This document shows, in pieces, positions 26,202-36,180 of a stretch of 64,000 nt of DNA. A program made the position numbers and the translations under genes. Each line of letters opens with the position of its first letter. The stretch's first letter is position 1. The stretch is from positions 186,001 to 250,000 of the forward strand of contig CAWBNO010000019.1 in assembly GCA_963790095.1 (NCBI GenBank). The letters are read 5' to 3'. This DNA is from JAAXQD01 sp963790095 (GTDB taxonomy: Bacteria > Desulfobacterota > Desulfobacteria > Desulfobacterales > UBA11574). Below the pieces are notes generated by a model, which saw only the letters and a list, made by a program, of their open reading frames with translations, had not been told where the DNA came from and ran no database searches.

Positions 26202-26876
26202 TTACTTACCGTGTAGGCCCCGGTCGTCGAGGCGTCGGCAACAGTCTTTCCGGTCAAAACGACGGCAGGATCTGGGTTTGATATGATGAATGGCACAAAA
26301 AAAGCGCGGTTCACCAAAATACTGAAACAGAAACGGGCAGAGCTGTTGATTTTCAAGTGTTTCACCGGCAAGGAACTCAATCCAGTGATCCGGATAGACA
26401 ACCCCTGCCGGGGGCTCCGGCGGTACGCCCCCGATCTGACAGCAGACGCCGCAAAGGGTGCACCACTGGCCGGAAGGGAGGCGGTGACGGGTTTCGTCCA
26501 CGGGTATGCAGGTAACGGTGTTCGGATCAAAAAGGCTCTGAATGTCGTGGCGAATCCTTAAAAAGGCTTTCGCCCATGCCACCAGTTCCCGGCCCAGGCT
26601 CGGTTCCAAGTCCCATCGACCCTTGTTGATAAAAAAGCGCATGCCCACCACATCGGCGAATATGCTCTGTTCCAGCATGCCCAGGGGAAAGTAGGGATCC
26701 GGTAATGCTTCCAACAAAATGGAGACATCCGTTTCGCGATGAAAACGGGCGAGCAACCGCTTAAAAAACCGGTTTGCGGCATGTGGTTGTGCGGTATCCT
26801 GTCTGCTCAGCAAATTTTGCTGTAAACCGGCATACTGTTTGAACAATGCCGTGATATGATGCTGATTACAGATCAT
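26202..26876 (-). CDS. YkgJ-type cysteine-cluster protein
   Basis: A 224-residue cytosolic protein. After a helical N-terminal half it carries a metal-binding cysteine set: WCTLCGVCCQIGG, then CPFLFQYFGEPRFFCAIHH and KPRSCRRFDRKDCCRR. This is the YkgJ (UPF0153) pattern, thought to bind zinc or an iron-sulfur cluster. The function is unknown. It ends the run that begins with the B12-radical SAM gene on the same strand, with a 63-bp gap, so a role linked to that enzyme is possible. Confidence 0.75.
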   Translation of the reverse strand: MICNQHHITALFKQYAGLQQNLLSRQDTAQPHAANRFFKRLLARFHRETDVSILLEALPDPYFPLGMLEQSIFADVVGMRFFINKGRWDLEPSLGRELVAWAKAFLRIRHDIQSLFDPNTVTCIPVDETRHRLPSGQWCTLCGVCCQIGGVPPEPPAGVVYPDHWIEFLAGETLENQQLCPFLFQYFGEPRFFCAIHHIKPRSCRRFDRKDCCRRLDDRGLHGK

Positions 26877-26939
26877 AGGGGGTGCTTTTTGTACCCAATT
26901 TTAGGGTTTTAAGGAAATCTGGGGCGGCTTCACCTTTTT

Positions 26940-28404
26940 TCAAGACGAAGATTCGTTCTGCAATAAGGGCGGAATCCCCTCGGAAACCCTTCGGAGAATG
27001 TCCCAATATGCGCCGCGGTGTCCGGACTTGATGGCGGCTGTCAGCTCCGGATTGTCATTATAATTGTAGTCCGGATTAGCCTCGGTCCGTCGGCCCAGAA
27101 GAAATCTCGGATCATCCCCCACGAGACCGTGCAGCCAATCTTCCACATCTTCACCCAACCCCATATCACAGTAATAAATGGGGCGAAGAAAAGATTCGTT
27201 GTCTTCCAGGGCGCCGAAAAGGCTGGGATTTTTCGACAACGACCCTTTTGACGTCTCCATAATCTGTCGCCCCAGTTGCGTCATCGGATAAAGTCTTACA
27301 CCAAGACTGATCCCCACACGATCCGGTTTGATCTTCTTCATGAGATGGATGGTTGTTTCAATGGATTTTCTAGTTTCGCCGGGAGATCCGAGGAGCAAGT
27401 CGAACATGCAAATGATATTATATCTGAGGCAAATGTCTCGAATCCGGATCAAATCCTCCGGGCCATAATTATGCCCCAGACGCCGCAGCATGACATCATC
27501 CCCATGGTCGGCACCAAAATCGATTCCAACACATCCGGCAGTGCACATTAAATACGCCAGCTCTTCGGTAAAATACTCGGGAGAACAGTAGGCATACCAT
27601 CTGATTTTACTTCCCCAGCCCGGATTCGACGATGGCCTTGGATACCTGAACGGCATGGGAATAGGGCCCGTTAAACTCGCAGTCACACGTGTGAAAAACT
27701 TTGACGCCACGGTGATACAGATCGGTCAATTCCGCCGCCACATTTTTCGGCGGGCGCATTCTGACGGTGTTACCCTTGACAAACGGTTCCGGACAATAGA
27801 TACACTTCAACGAACAGCCCCGTTTGGTCTCGAACCCCACCTGCCCCCCGTTTTCGAAATAATGCCGGTTGTCGATCAAAGATCTGGCGGCCAAATCTAT
27901 GGTTTCAAGGGGCACCGGAAAAATGGCGTTGTGTCTGACAATGCCGTTTTCCATCCAAACCAGTCCCGGCACCGTATCCAACGCCGTATGGTGTCTTAGG
28001 GCCGTTGCCAGTTTAACGAGCCCCTCCTCTCCGTCTCCACAGATACCATAAGGCACATGGCAGAATTTCAGAACTTCAGAAGGAAATATGGAAAAACCGA
28101 CGCCGCCCAGACAAATGGGTGCGTCTGTTGATCGTTTGATGGTTTCAAGAACCGGCATGGCTCGAAGCAGAGAAAAATCCTGACTGGCGAAATAGGAATC
28201 ATCGATGTTTCGGAGGGTCACACCCACGAGAACCGGTTTTTCCGATAAAACCTCGGAGAGTTTTTTCCGCCAATCCGACTCAATGGCACAATCCACCAAA
28301 TCGACGTCTATGCCGGCATGTCGGCACGCAGCGCCAAGATAGTCTAAAGATACCGGCGTCACTGGCGGTTTCATGGGGTTCGGATTGACGAGAACGATTC
28401 GCAT
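26940..28404 (-). CDS. B12-binding radical SAM enzyme, one frameshift
   Basis: Two overlapping frames join into one enzyme of about 480 residues. The first part (28404 to about 27612) starts MRIVLVNPNPMKPPVTPVSL, a cobalamin-binding-like domain, and contains the cluster motif RGCSLKCIYC. The second part continues KIRWYAYCSPEYF, with CVGIDFGADHGDD and LLLGSPGETRKSI typical of the SAM barrel. The shift lies at about 27607-27617 near GGGGAAGT, a short homopolymer, and may be a sequencing error. Such enzymes carry out methylations or ring rearrangements. A divergent DUF89 gene and the YkgJ-type gene are neighbours. The substrate is unknown. Confidence 0.75.
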
Positions 28405-28674
28405 CTTTTCGCCTCAACTTGCAATTTATTGATTGGGCTCTGTTCGGAAAATTATAGAGGGTCCTGGGTTCATATGTCCTTTAGCTTACCAAACGACCAC
28501 TCTGTGGGTCAAAAAGAAAATGTACACCTATCAAGTTTGAACCGCACCGTAAGGGTTTCAGTTCCCATTATTTCCTTGACCGATCCGGATTAATTGTGTA
28601 TGTAATCTTTTGAATTTATTTAAATATTTTATGCTCAATCGCACCGATACCGACACTGAACAGAGGACCGAATT

Positions 28675-30498
28675 ATGAACGAAACCCGTAAAAGCAACCA
28701 GACATTCACACCGGCCGACAGCGCCCAGCCCTACCTGCCCAACGTAAGCCCCCAAAAAGATGCATGGTACACGGCCTTTTTCATTGAAAATCATATAGAC
28801 CACTTTGCCTATCCCCAACACGTGGCAACTTCCGAGCAGATTCGGTTCATGGTCTTCACCGAAGATGAGGAGCGATACTATCCGTGTTCCGACCGAATGT
28901 TCAAGGCCATCATGAGCCGGAACCAGTCCGATTTTCTCCAGAGAAAATACGCCGAAGTGCTGGACCGGGTTCTGAAGCTGATCCACCGAATGATCGACGA
29001 TCCGAGGGAAAAAGATTATCTTGATGCACTGATCCGTATCAAGTTCGAACATGAGATACGCGACGAAATCATGATTCCGTCGCGACTGGAAAAGCGTTTG
29101 ATCAATATATTTCTCAACCGGACCCAGATCGAAGACCCCTTTTTCTGCGAAAAGGGGATGCGAAACCTTCGGGCCGGCGCCGCCCTCCGTTCGACAGCCT
29201 GTAAAAACGCCCTGAACATGTTGGAGGCGAAAGACCTCGACAGCACGCACCGAACCCTCACCGAAACCCGGGAACTTCTCCGTTTCATCGAGCTGAAACG
29301 GCTCCTCGCGTTGACGGTGGAGACATCACTCTGGATCGACGACAACGCGGTCCGATTCACCGAATCGGACTACATTCGACTTTTAAAGCGCCCGGTGACC
29401 GGCGAAGGCGCCCAACCCCTCTTCGATTTTTTGGGAATTCGTGGAAAGGAATCATCGGAACATCCCGGTCTGATCCCGAAAAAAATTCTGTGGCTGGGCG
29501 ACGAATCCGGAGAGTTCATGGTGGACCTCTTGATCATTCGGCTCCTCGCGCGTCTGGGACACAAGATCATCGTCGGCTTAAAAGAGGGCGCGGTTTACAC
29601 CAAGGTCGACTTCAATGACGCCCACAGCGACGAAACCCTGAACAATGAACTCAATAAAGCCTATTTTATCCGGGAAAAGCACCTGGGGAAAAACGAACTC
29701 GTTGATATTCTTCGAAGCGACTACAACATTATCGTTATTTCCGACGGCACCCGGGAAAATGTCAACCTGCTATTGGCCTCCACCGCCTTTGCCCGCCTTT
29801 TCAAGGAGGTCGACGGCGTTATTTCCCGAGGACCCGATCAGAAGCGACGATTTTTTGGAAGCCACTTCCAGTTCACCCAAGACATCTTCAATATTTCGGA
29901 CGGAGGGGACGGCACGGTCATGGTCAGTTTCAAGCCCCGGCATCCGGCAGTGATCAAATACATCTACAACGAGCTGGAAGAAAAGGCCAAAGCGATTATC
30001 GAGGAAATGCGGGCCGCCAAAAAGAAAGGCATGACCGTCATGTTCTACAGCGGCATCATCGGGTCGATTCCCGGAAGACTCCAGATGGCCAAAAAGATCA
30101 TGTCCATCTTCATCAATCACCTGAGACGGGAATATGCCCTGACCTTTATCATCAACCCTTCTGAATACTTCGAGACGGGGATGGATGCGGATGATCTGAT
30201 GTACATGTGGGAGATTGTCCAGCGCAGCAGACTCATCGACATCTGGCGATTTCAGACCTACGAGGACATCGTTCAGGCCTTCCGAATCATGGAGAGTAAG
30301 GTCCCGCCGGAGTGGGTCGGCAAAGACGCCACATTCAGCACCGGATGCACCAAGGAGATGAAAATTGCCCTGGACGTCCAGAAGAAGCACCCGGAGATGC
30401 AGATTGCCGGACCTGCCAAGGAAAAATTCATGCGGCGGAGTGAGTACGGCATCGGAATGCTCTACGACCAGCGTCTGGCCGATATCTGCCAGGGGTAG
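28675..30498 (+). CDS. DUF89/ARMT1-like domain protein
   Basis: A 607-residue protein. The C-terminal half resembles DUF89 metal-dependent phosphatases: ILWLGDESGEFMVDLLIIRL corresponds to the DNAGE box, followed by GLKEGAVYTKVDFNDAHSDE, IIVISDGT and VISRGPDQ. The acidic metal ligands largely persist, but the motif is DESGE rather than DNAGE. The N-terminal 230 residues are helical and include an aromatic-rich segment (WYTAFFIENHIDHFAYPQH). DUF89 proteins are proposed to remove phosphate from damaged metabolites. It is divergent from the radical SAM gene and convergent with murJ. A linked function is plausible, but I cannot name it. Confidence 0.65.
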   Translation: MNETRKSNQTFTPADSAQPYLPNVSPQKDAWYTAFFIENHIDHFAYPQHVATSEQIRFMVFTEDEERYYPCSDRMFKAIMSRNQSDFLQRKYAEVLDRVLKLIHRMIDDPREKDYLDALIRIKFEHEIRDEIMIPSRLEKRLINIFLNRTQIEDPFFCEKGMRNLRAGAALRSTACKNALNMLEAKDLDSTHRTLTETRELLRFIELKRLLALTVETSLWIDDNAVRFTESDYIRLLKRPVTGEGAQPLFDFLGIRGKESSEHPGLIPKKILWLGDESGEFMVDLLIIRLLARLGHKIIVGLKEGAVYTKVDFNDAHSDETLNNELNKAYFIREKHLGKNELVDILRSDYNIIVISDGTRENVNLLLASTAFARLFKEVDGVISRGPDQKRRFFGSHFQFTQDIFNISDGGDGTVMVSFKPRHPAVIKYIYNELEEKAKAIIEEMRAAKKKGMTVMFYSGIIGSIPGRLQMAKKIMSIFINHLRREYALTFIINPSEYFETGMDADDLMYMWEIVQRSRLIDIWRFQTYEDIVQAFRIMESKVPPEWVGKDATFSTGCTKEMKIALDVQKKHPEMQIAGPAKEKFMRRSEYGIGMLYDQRLADICQG

Positions 30499-30514
30499 TC
30501 GAATACCGGCGATT

Positions 30515-32090
30515 TTAATTTTGGGAAATGTTTTTGATCTTCTCCAGGATGCCCCGCCACAGCGCCTTGATCTCCCCTATCCCCAGCACATATCCCCCCG
30601 ACATAAGGATGACGACAAACACCAGGCCGGTGAGAATTGAAACCGCGAGGCTTCCGCCAAAGGTGGCTGAATCGAATCCCGAAAGGACGGTTCCCTTGAA
30701 AAACTCCAGAAACAGGCCCAAGGGTATGCTCAGCAGGACCGTCCACAGATAAAACCAATACACCCTTAGACTATCCTTGTTTTCACTCTTTTTGTTCCAA
30801 AGAACGTACAGCAAAGCCACTTGAAAAATGGCTGAAAGTGAAATCGCCAGGGCCACTCCTCCGGCGCCCATCTTCATCATTCCAGCCATGTAAACGGGAA
30901 TGCTCAGAATTACCGCCACGGTTCCGTACAACGCGGGAAAGAGGGTGTTCTGTACAGCATAATATCCCCGAACCACTATGGTCTGCGCAGCAAATGCAAA
31001 CGCGCCGATCATCAGAAAAACCAGCACTTGGGACGTTAAGGCCGTTGCGGCGGCATCAAAGCGGCCCCGCTGAAACAAAATGACCACCGTTTCCTGTCTG
31101 AGGGCTATAATCAGAACGGAAAACGGTATCACCAGCGCGAGATATCGGAGGGTATCGTTCAGCAGCCGGTTCATTTCACCGATTTTATTCTCCGCCGCCA
31201 GACGCGCCATAAACGGAAACGATGCCATTCCCACGGCCTGGCCGAAAAAACCCACGAGAATAAACATGGTCCTCAATCCGTAATTGAGACCCGGCTATGC
31301 TCCCCCGGGGCAAGTAGGAGCCGAAAAATCGAAATAAAAATTCCGTTGAAAAGCTCATGGTCAGACCGATGATCAAAGGAAGTGTCAGCCGAATATAGCG
31401 CCAGAGATCCGGGTGCCTGAAATCGAAGGCCACCGTGAACCGCATCCCCACTTTTTTCGCACCCCAGATCTGAACCAGGAAATTTCCCATAAAGGCCCCG
31501 ATGAAAACGCCCCAGGAAAAACCTTCCATACCGATTCGAGGCCCCAGCAGTAAACCCCCGCAAATAATTCCCAGATTGTATAAAAGGGGGGACAGGGCCG
31601 GTATCAAAAATTTTTCCTTGGCGAACTGAACGGCCATCAGCATGCCGCCGGAAAAGAAGAAAAACTGGGCCGGGATGATAATCCGCGTCATCCGGACGGC
31701 CTGTTCGATCAATACGGGATCATCGAGTCCCGGCGCGAGAATCTCGACGAACCCGCGTGCAAAAGCACAGGCAATGGTAATCAATACCAGCAGGACGCTA
31801 CCGAAGCCGGTGAGGATGAGGGAAAAGACCCGCCAGCCCTCGTCTTCTTGGTTTCGTACCAGATACAGAGAAAAAATTGGGATAAACGTCACCGAAAGGA
31901 ATCCGCTGGCAACGATATGATTTAGAATTTCGGGGATGATAAAGGCGACCTGATAGGCATCGACGCCACCGCTGATTCCACCGATATAGGCAATGACCTG
32001 CTCCCGGACAAGACCGGTAAGACGGCTTAAAAACACCGAAGCCATCATAATCAGCGAGGCAAAACCGACTTTTTTATAAAGGGTAGACAT
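30515..32090 (-). CDS. murJ: Lipid II flippase MurJ, one frameshift
   Basis: Two frames combine into about 525 residues of a polytopic MurJ/MviN protein. The first (32090 to about 31290) starts MSTLYKKVGFASLIMMASVF with SRLTGLVREQVIA. The second continues GLRTMFILVGFFGQAVGMAS and FPFMARLAAENK. The expected junction GSIAGLNYGLRTM is restored by removing one base in the CCC run at 31290-31292, so a homopolymer sequencing error is likely. MurJ flips lipid II across the inner membrane for peptidoglycan synthesis and is normally essential. It is convergent with the DUF89 gene. Confidence 0.85.
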
Positions 32091-32373
32091 GTTTTTTGGG
32101 CAACGGTTCCTTGATCGGCAATGAGGTCAACTTGAGGACTATAGCACCATAATGATATTGCGAACAATACATGTTTTGGGTTTTGTCTGGGAATCCAGGG
32201 TCGGTCCTTTCCGGAGAATTCACGGTATTGGGATGGGTTGGAAACCAGGTTTTTTTTAACGGTGCAACGAATGTTGACGTTATTTGCCAAATTTAAAGAT
32301 AAACTCCCTATATCGGTCGGTTACAATCCGGGCACAATGTTTACAGTGCAAAAAAAGTTTCACGGCTCTGCCA

Positions 32374-32451
32374 TGACGGATCCGAATGAACGATTCGATT
32401 CCATCGTAAAAAAACTTAAGGAAAATCATCACAAGCTTACGCCCGAGCGTG
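32374..32451 (+). pseudogene. N-terminal stump of a Fur/PerR-family regulator
   Basis: Twenty-six codons, MTDPNERFDSIVKKLKENHH then KLTPER, match the start of Fur/PerR regulators (LK..G.KLTPQR). The winged helix, metal sites and dimer domain are missing. The homology ends at about 32450, where an Hcp fragment on the opposite strand begins. The gene has been cut at this junction, or the junction is an assembly artefact. Confidence 0.6.
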
Positions 32452-33522
32452 GCTGGCCACTCCCAGCACCGCGTTGCGGGCAAAGCCCACGGTGACCTCC
32501 CGGCCGTTGGCATCCTCCGGGAAGCCGGGCATGGCCAGGGCCTTGTCGATGACCGGTTGGAAGTTGAGGTCCGCTATGTGCGCAACCCCGGGCCAACCGA
32601 CCATGCCGCTCGTGAAGATGCGGTCGTTATAGTCGTTCTTGGGCCGCTGGATGCAATTGGTGGTCATCAGGATGGGGCCGGGAAAATCCGAGAACTCCCT
32701 GATCTGATTCTGCCAGCCCGTGCCGTAATGCCCATAGAAATGTTTGTACTGCTTGAGCCGGGGGTAGCCATGCGTCGGAAGCATTTCACCGTGGGTGTAT
32801 ACGTAGATGCCCTTGCCCTCGGTCTGCTTGAGCAGTGCCTCGAGATCCATCAGATCATGGCCCGACACCAGAATGGCCTTGCCCTGCTTGTGACCCAGGG
32901 GGACCCGGGTGGGCACCGGGTGGCCGTAGGTGCCGGTGTTGCCGGCGTCGAGCAGTTCCATGGCCCTCAGGGCGGCTTCGCCGCAGCGCAAGCGCCAGCC
33001 CGACCCAGTCGTCGAGGGTCAGGTCCGACTCGCTGAATGGCCGCCAGGCCTTCGTGGACGATAGGCGTAGACGCTTGTCGTCGGATTGCCCCAGAAATAT
33101 GGGCATGGTCGGCATAGGCGCTGACACTCATGATCCCAAAAGGACCGTGTGCTTCAAGGAGAGAATATCCGGGTTGTCGGTCGGGTTGGATTTCCAGGCC
33201 GACACGCCTCGGCCTGCTCGATCAGGTCCGCGACCGTGGTGCGGGGCTGAAACGCAGCGGCCGCGGCCGTCTAGGCAGATCGACGGTGTCCACCGGCAGC
33301 CTGACTCTGTTGTTTGAGCTGATCGCGCTTCTTGGACAGACCTCGTGGATCGGCGGAAGAAATCGATCGGGATCGAAATCGACGTTGGTCAACGTGGCGA
33401 AGGCGGCCTTGAACCGTGAACACAGTTGGTGTCCTGGTCCGACGACTCCGACGTTGCGTCCCGCGACGGCGACCGGCAGGAACCGCTATGACGGAAACAA
33501 ACCGTATCCACACCCCCATGTC
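32437..33522 (-). pseudogene. hcp: Fragment of hybrid cluster protein (Hcp), multiply frameshifted
   Basis: The best-preserved frame (32991-32437) reads ELLDAGNTGTYGHPVPT, ILVSGHDLMDLEALLKQTEG, VYTHGEMLPTHGY and ILMTTNCIQRPKNDYNDRIF, all core Hcp segments including cluster-binding residues. Further upstream, other frames give SESDLTLDDWVGLAL and KKRDQLKQQ, which are also Hcp-like. At least three frameshifts are needed to join them. The N-terminal cysteine motif and the last 170 or so residues are absent. Hcp reduces nitric oxide or hydroxylamine in anaerobes. The piece appears more GC-rich than its surroundings and lies against a Fur stump, so it looks like inserted or misjoined DNA. Confidence 0.75.
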
Positions 33523-33649
33523 ATTTGTGTTGCTTACAAAAAGATCATCGATCCGGCATTGGGAGTTACGCTTATGGGGATGTGAGTAATCCTGCGAACC
33601 AGAACCATCGGATCCATTTCACAAATCGGGGACTCCATCCGGGATTTTT

Positions 33650-33941
33650 CAAAGGGGAATGATAGGTTTGTGAATGGGACACCTTCTAACTGGTTCAGGG
33701 CGGATAGATCAGATCTGAAACGGCGATAGAAAATATTGAATAAAATACACCATTCTCGTGTGGGAGGTGAGGAATCCAGCGCTCCGAAGGATGAAGAATC
33801 TATTTTTTTAATCCATGGTTCCACAGCATGATTTTTAGCAAAAGGGAATGCAATGTTTTGAATCGGACACCTTCAAACTTTTCTGCGACGATCAAACATA
33901 GTGGCCATAAAATATTGAATCAAAGCCCCATTCCCGTGTTT
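33650..33941. repeat. Pair of diverged direct repeats of about 105 bp
   Basis: 33650-33763 and 33838-33941 share an ordered series of blocks: AAAGGGGAATG / AAAAGGGAATG, GGGACACCTTC / CGGACACCTTC, then AAAATATTGAAT and CCATTCTCGTGT / CCATTCCCGTGT. The intervals between blocks are alike. No coding frame is shared, so these are non-coding repeats of unknown type. The remainder of the gap to 34010 shows nothing else. Confidence 0.6.
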
Positions 33942-34010
33942 CTTGTCTGGTACATTTCTTCATTTTTCTCTTTTTTGACCCGAAGCCATTGAACACCTTC
34001 CGATGAGGGA

Positions 34011-34818
34011 TTATTGTATACCGTGCCGAACAGAGAGCTTTTCAAACATTATCACCAGTCCGGCACCCAGAATATAGATGGATTCAATATTGAGATTCTC
34101 TTCGGCTGTTGTATCGAAAAAAATGTTGAGGCTCGATTCGAGTCCATCTTCGGGCTTCCAGTAGCAGATCAGAAGCGGCAGGTTGGGCAGCGGGTGCAAC
34201 ACCAGTGAAATATCGGCGTTGTAATGTTTTTCCACTTGCCTGCCGTTGAAAAGGTGAATCATGTCTTCGAAAAGATCGGTATAGGTGTCCGCCACTTTTT
34301 TTAAGGGTTTTTCGCATCGTTGTCCAAAAAGCCGATACCACGTCTTCCCGCCGTCCAATTCTCTGAATGGAATCCATTTTCCTGAAACTGGGACGCCTCC
34401 ACCATGGAGAATGTAGTTGAGTACGGGAATGGTTATCCATGAATGGACGTGGATGTCGGTTGTAATGTTCCCCCTTGTATCGACGCTGAAGTCCTTGCCA
34501 AGACACTTGATGGTCAATTTATCGCCAGAAAACTGGGCCCCCAATCTCCGGGCAGCCAAACCAAGATCCAGGGCGGCAATTTTTCTCCTTCAACTGTTTC
34601 ATGGCCTGTTCCCGCTCCTGCACCAGCGTCATATGACTGGCGGCTGGTCCGCCATACTTCTCGATGATTTCTCGCTCCAGATTCGGGCACTCGTCGAGCT
34701 GTTTTTCTCCCTGGAATACGGCAGCAGCAAATGCCAGACATGTCGGCTTGTAACACTTTCTGCAATTCGACTTATCGAGCAGTTTGAAGATTTCCATGGT
34801 ATTTACAAATTGAGCCAT
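34011..34818 (-). CDS. Fe-S motif plus DUF3786 protein, one frameshift
   Basis: Joined frames give about 268 residues. The N-terminus (MAQFVNTMEIFKLLDKSNCR) contains a four-cysteine set in CRKCYKPTCLAFAAAVFQG and DECP, like the Fe-S domain of the corrinoid iron-sulfur protein. The rest is a DUF3786 domain (DIHVHSWITIPVLNYILHGG, TYTDLFEDMIHLFNG, HPLPNLPLLICYWKPEDG). An extra base in the five-base T run at 34580-34584 would explain the shift. The start has an AAGGAG site. The family occurs in anaerobes and may link to one-carbon or corrinoid chemistry, which is an inference. A 20-bp palindrome lies 78 bp upstream. Confidence 0.75.
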
Positions 34819-34895
34819 ACGGGGATTCTCCTTTTTTCCGGCCATGATAGGAGGAAATTTTTTTAAAATAAGCTTGCAATCCATGCCTCGGTTCC

Positions 34896-34915
34896 GCATA
34901 AAATATATTTTATGC
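34896..34915. promoter_or_regulatory. 20-bp perfect palindrome upstream of the DUF3786 gene
   Basis: GCATAAAATATATTTTATGC is a perfect inverted repeat with no spacer. It lies 78 bp upstream of the DUF3786 start, within the expected promoter zone. It fits an operator for an unknown dimeric regulator. The rest of the interval to 35233 shows no gene. Confidence 0.5.
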
Positions 34916-35233
34916 ACAGTATGGAATAAAAAACATCCCCTATTTGGAGGATATCATGATTTTTTTGTTTTTTCCGGAAGGGTTTGAAACGGCTTTTAAA
35001 CGATTTTGTGTTGTGTTGCCCAGACAACTGCCGGGCTTCTATCATGATTCAGCTTAAAATGAGCCCCGGTTCTGGGCCCGATAAAGTTGTAAAATGTTTT
35101 GATAAGCATCTTCTTTTATGCCAATTTTAACCATAAAAACAGGATGAGTCCGCCGTCGATCGATTCGGATTATCCATATCGAAAAATCCATTAAAAATAA
35201 AAAGATACAATCCGGCGACCCAAGGAGGCCACA

Positions 35234-35557
35234 ATGCCAATCAAGGTGTTAATCAAACGACGATTCAAGGCGGGGTATGTCAACGACATCAACAAGGTCA
35301 TAAAAAAGATTCGTTTTGGGGCTATGGACCAGGAAGGGTACATAACCGCTGAGACCATGTGGGACCATGACGATCCGTTTCGCGTTGTGATCGTCTCAAA
35401 CTGGAGAAGTATCGAATATTGGAATAAATGGAAAAACAGCGAGTTGCGGAAATCCATAGAACAAAAACTCGAAATATTCCTTGATGGCGAGACGGAATAT
35501 GAAATATTCGATCTTGGGGTGAATCCCCCTTTGGAAAAGCTGAAAAACAGACCCTGA
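35234..35557 (+). CDS. Antibiotic biosynthesis monooxygenase (ABM)-domain protein
   Basis: A 107-residue protein with a dimeric ferredoxin-like ABM pattern: MPIKVLIKRRFKAGYVNDIN, then GYITAETMWDHDDPFRVVIV, SNWRSIEYWNKWKNSELRKS and a final TEYEIFDLG strand. Members include quinone- and haem-acting monooxygenases as well as proteins of unknown role. An AAGGAGG site precedes the start. It is followed by an acyl-CoA thioesterase gene on the same strand, 112 bp downstream. Confidence 0.8.
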   Translation: MPIKVLIKRRFKAGYVNDINKVIKKIRFGAMDQEGYITAETMWDHDDPFRVVIVSNWRSIEYWNKWKNSELRKSIEQKLEIFLDGETEYEIFDLGVNPPLEKLKNRP

Positions 35558-35669
35558 AGACCCGAAGGGGTATACGGGCTCTGTGAAGGATCGTCGTCTC
35601 CCCAGTCTATGATTTAAGTGATCGTCGGAATATTTGCGAAAACCACGTACGTTACGGGAATATTGCGTC

Positions 35670-36104
35670 ATGGCCAAATCCGATTTTAAATTTTCCTTCC
35701 CCTTCCGTGTTCGCTATTCAGAAACAGATGCCCAGGGCATCGTCTTCTTTGCCCATTACTTGACCTATTTCGACACGGCCATCAACGAGTATCTTCGGGA
35801 TCTTCCCCTCAATTATATTGAACATGTCAAACAAACCGGAACGGACTTCCATGTGGTCAAGGTCACCGTCGAATTCTTCGCCCCGAGTCATTTTGACGAC
35901 GAAATCGAAGTTTGCGTCCGAACCGAACAGATCGGCAGATCCAGCCTCACTTTTTGTATTGAAATATTCCCGAAAAACAGCGAAACGACCTTGGTCAAAG
36001 GCGAGGTTGTGTGGGTGAACACCAATCAGAAGGCTCGCAAATCCGTGCCGTTGCCCAAAGGGCTGGTTGTCAAATTGAGGAACAAGGAAGGCGTCGGAAT
36101 TTAA
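35670..36104 (+). CDS. Acyl-CoA thioesterase, YbgC/4HBT hotdog family
   Basis: A 144-residue hotdog-fold protein. The active-site region VRYSETDAQGIVFFAHYLTY, with its Asp, is typical of 4-hydroxybenzoyl-CoA thioesterase and YbgC proteins. FFAPSHFDDEIEVCVRTEQI forms the central sheet, and GEVVWVNTNQ leads into the C-terminal strand. It should hydrolyse short or aromatic acyl-CoA esters in the cytosol. ATG 35670 is preferred over the upstream TTG at 35634. No fatty-acid genes are immediately adjacent. Confidence 0.85.
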   Translation: MAKSDFKFSFPFRVRYSETDAQGIVFFAHYLTYFDTAINEYLRDLPLNYIEHVKQTGTDFHVVKVTVEFFAPSHFDDEIEVCVRTEQIGRSSLTFCIEIFPKNSETTLVKGEVVWVNTNQKARKSVPLPKGLVVKLRNKEGVGI

Positions 36105-36180
36105 ATACAAAATGATGGGATGCCCCGTATATGTTCCCAACAACCGTATGAGGTGTCACCGACTATTTTTAAGACAGATT

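Noticed and set aside
28558..29250. 230-codon minus-strand frame opposite the DUF89 gene
   Set aside because: It is an antisense shadow of a convincing gene and has no motif of its own.
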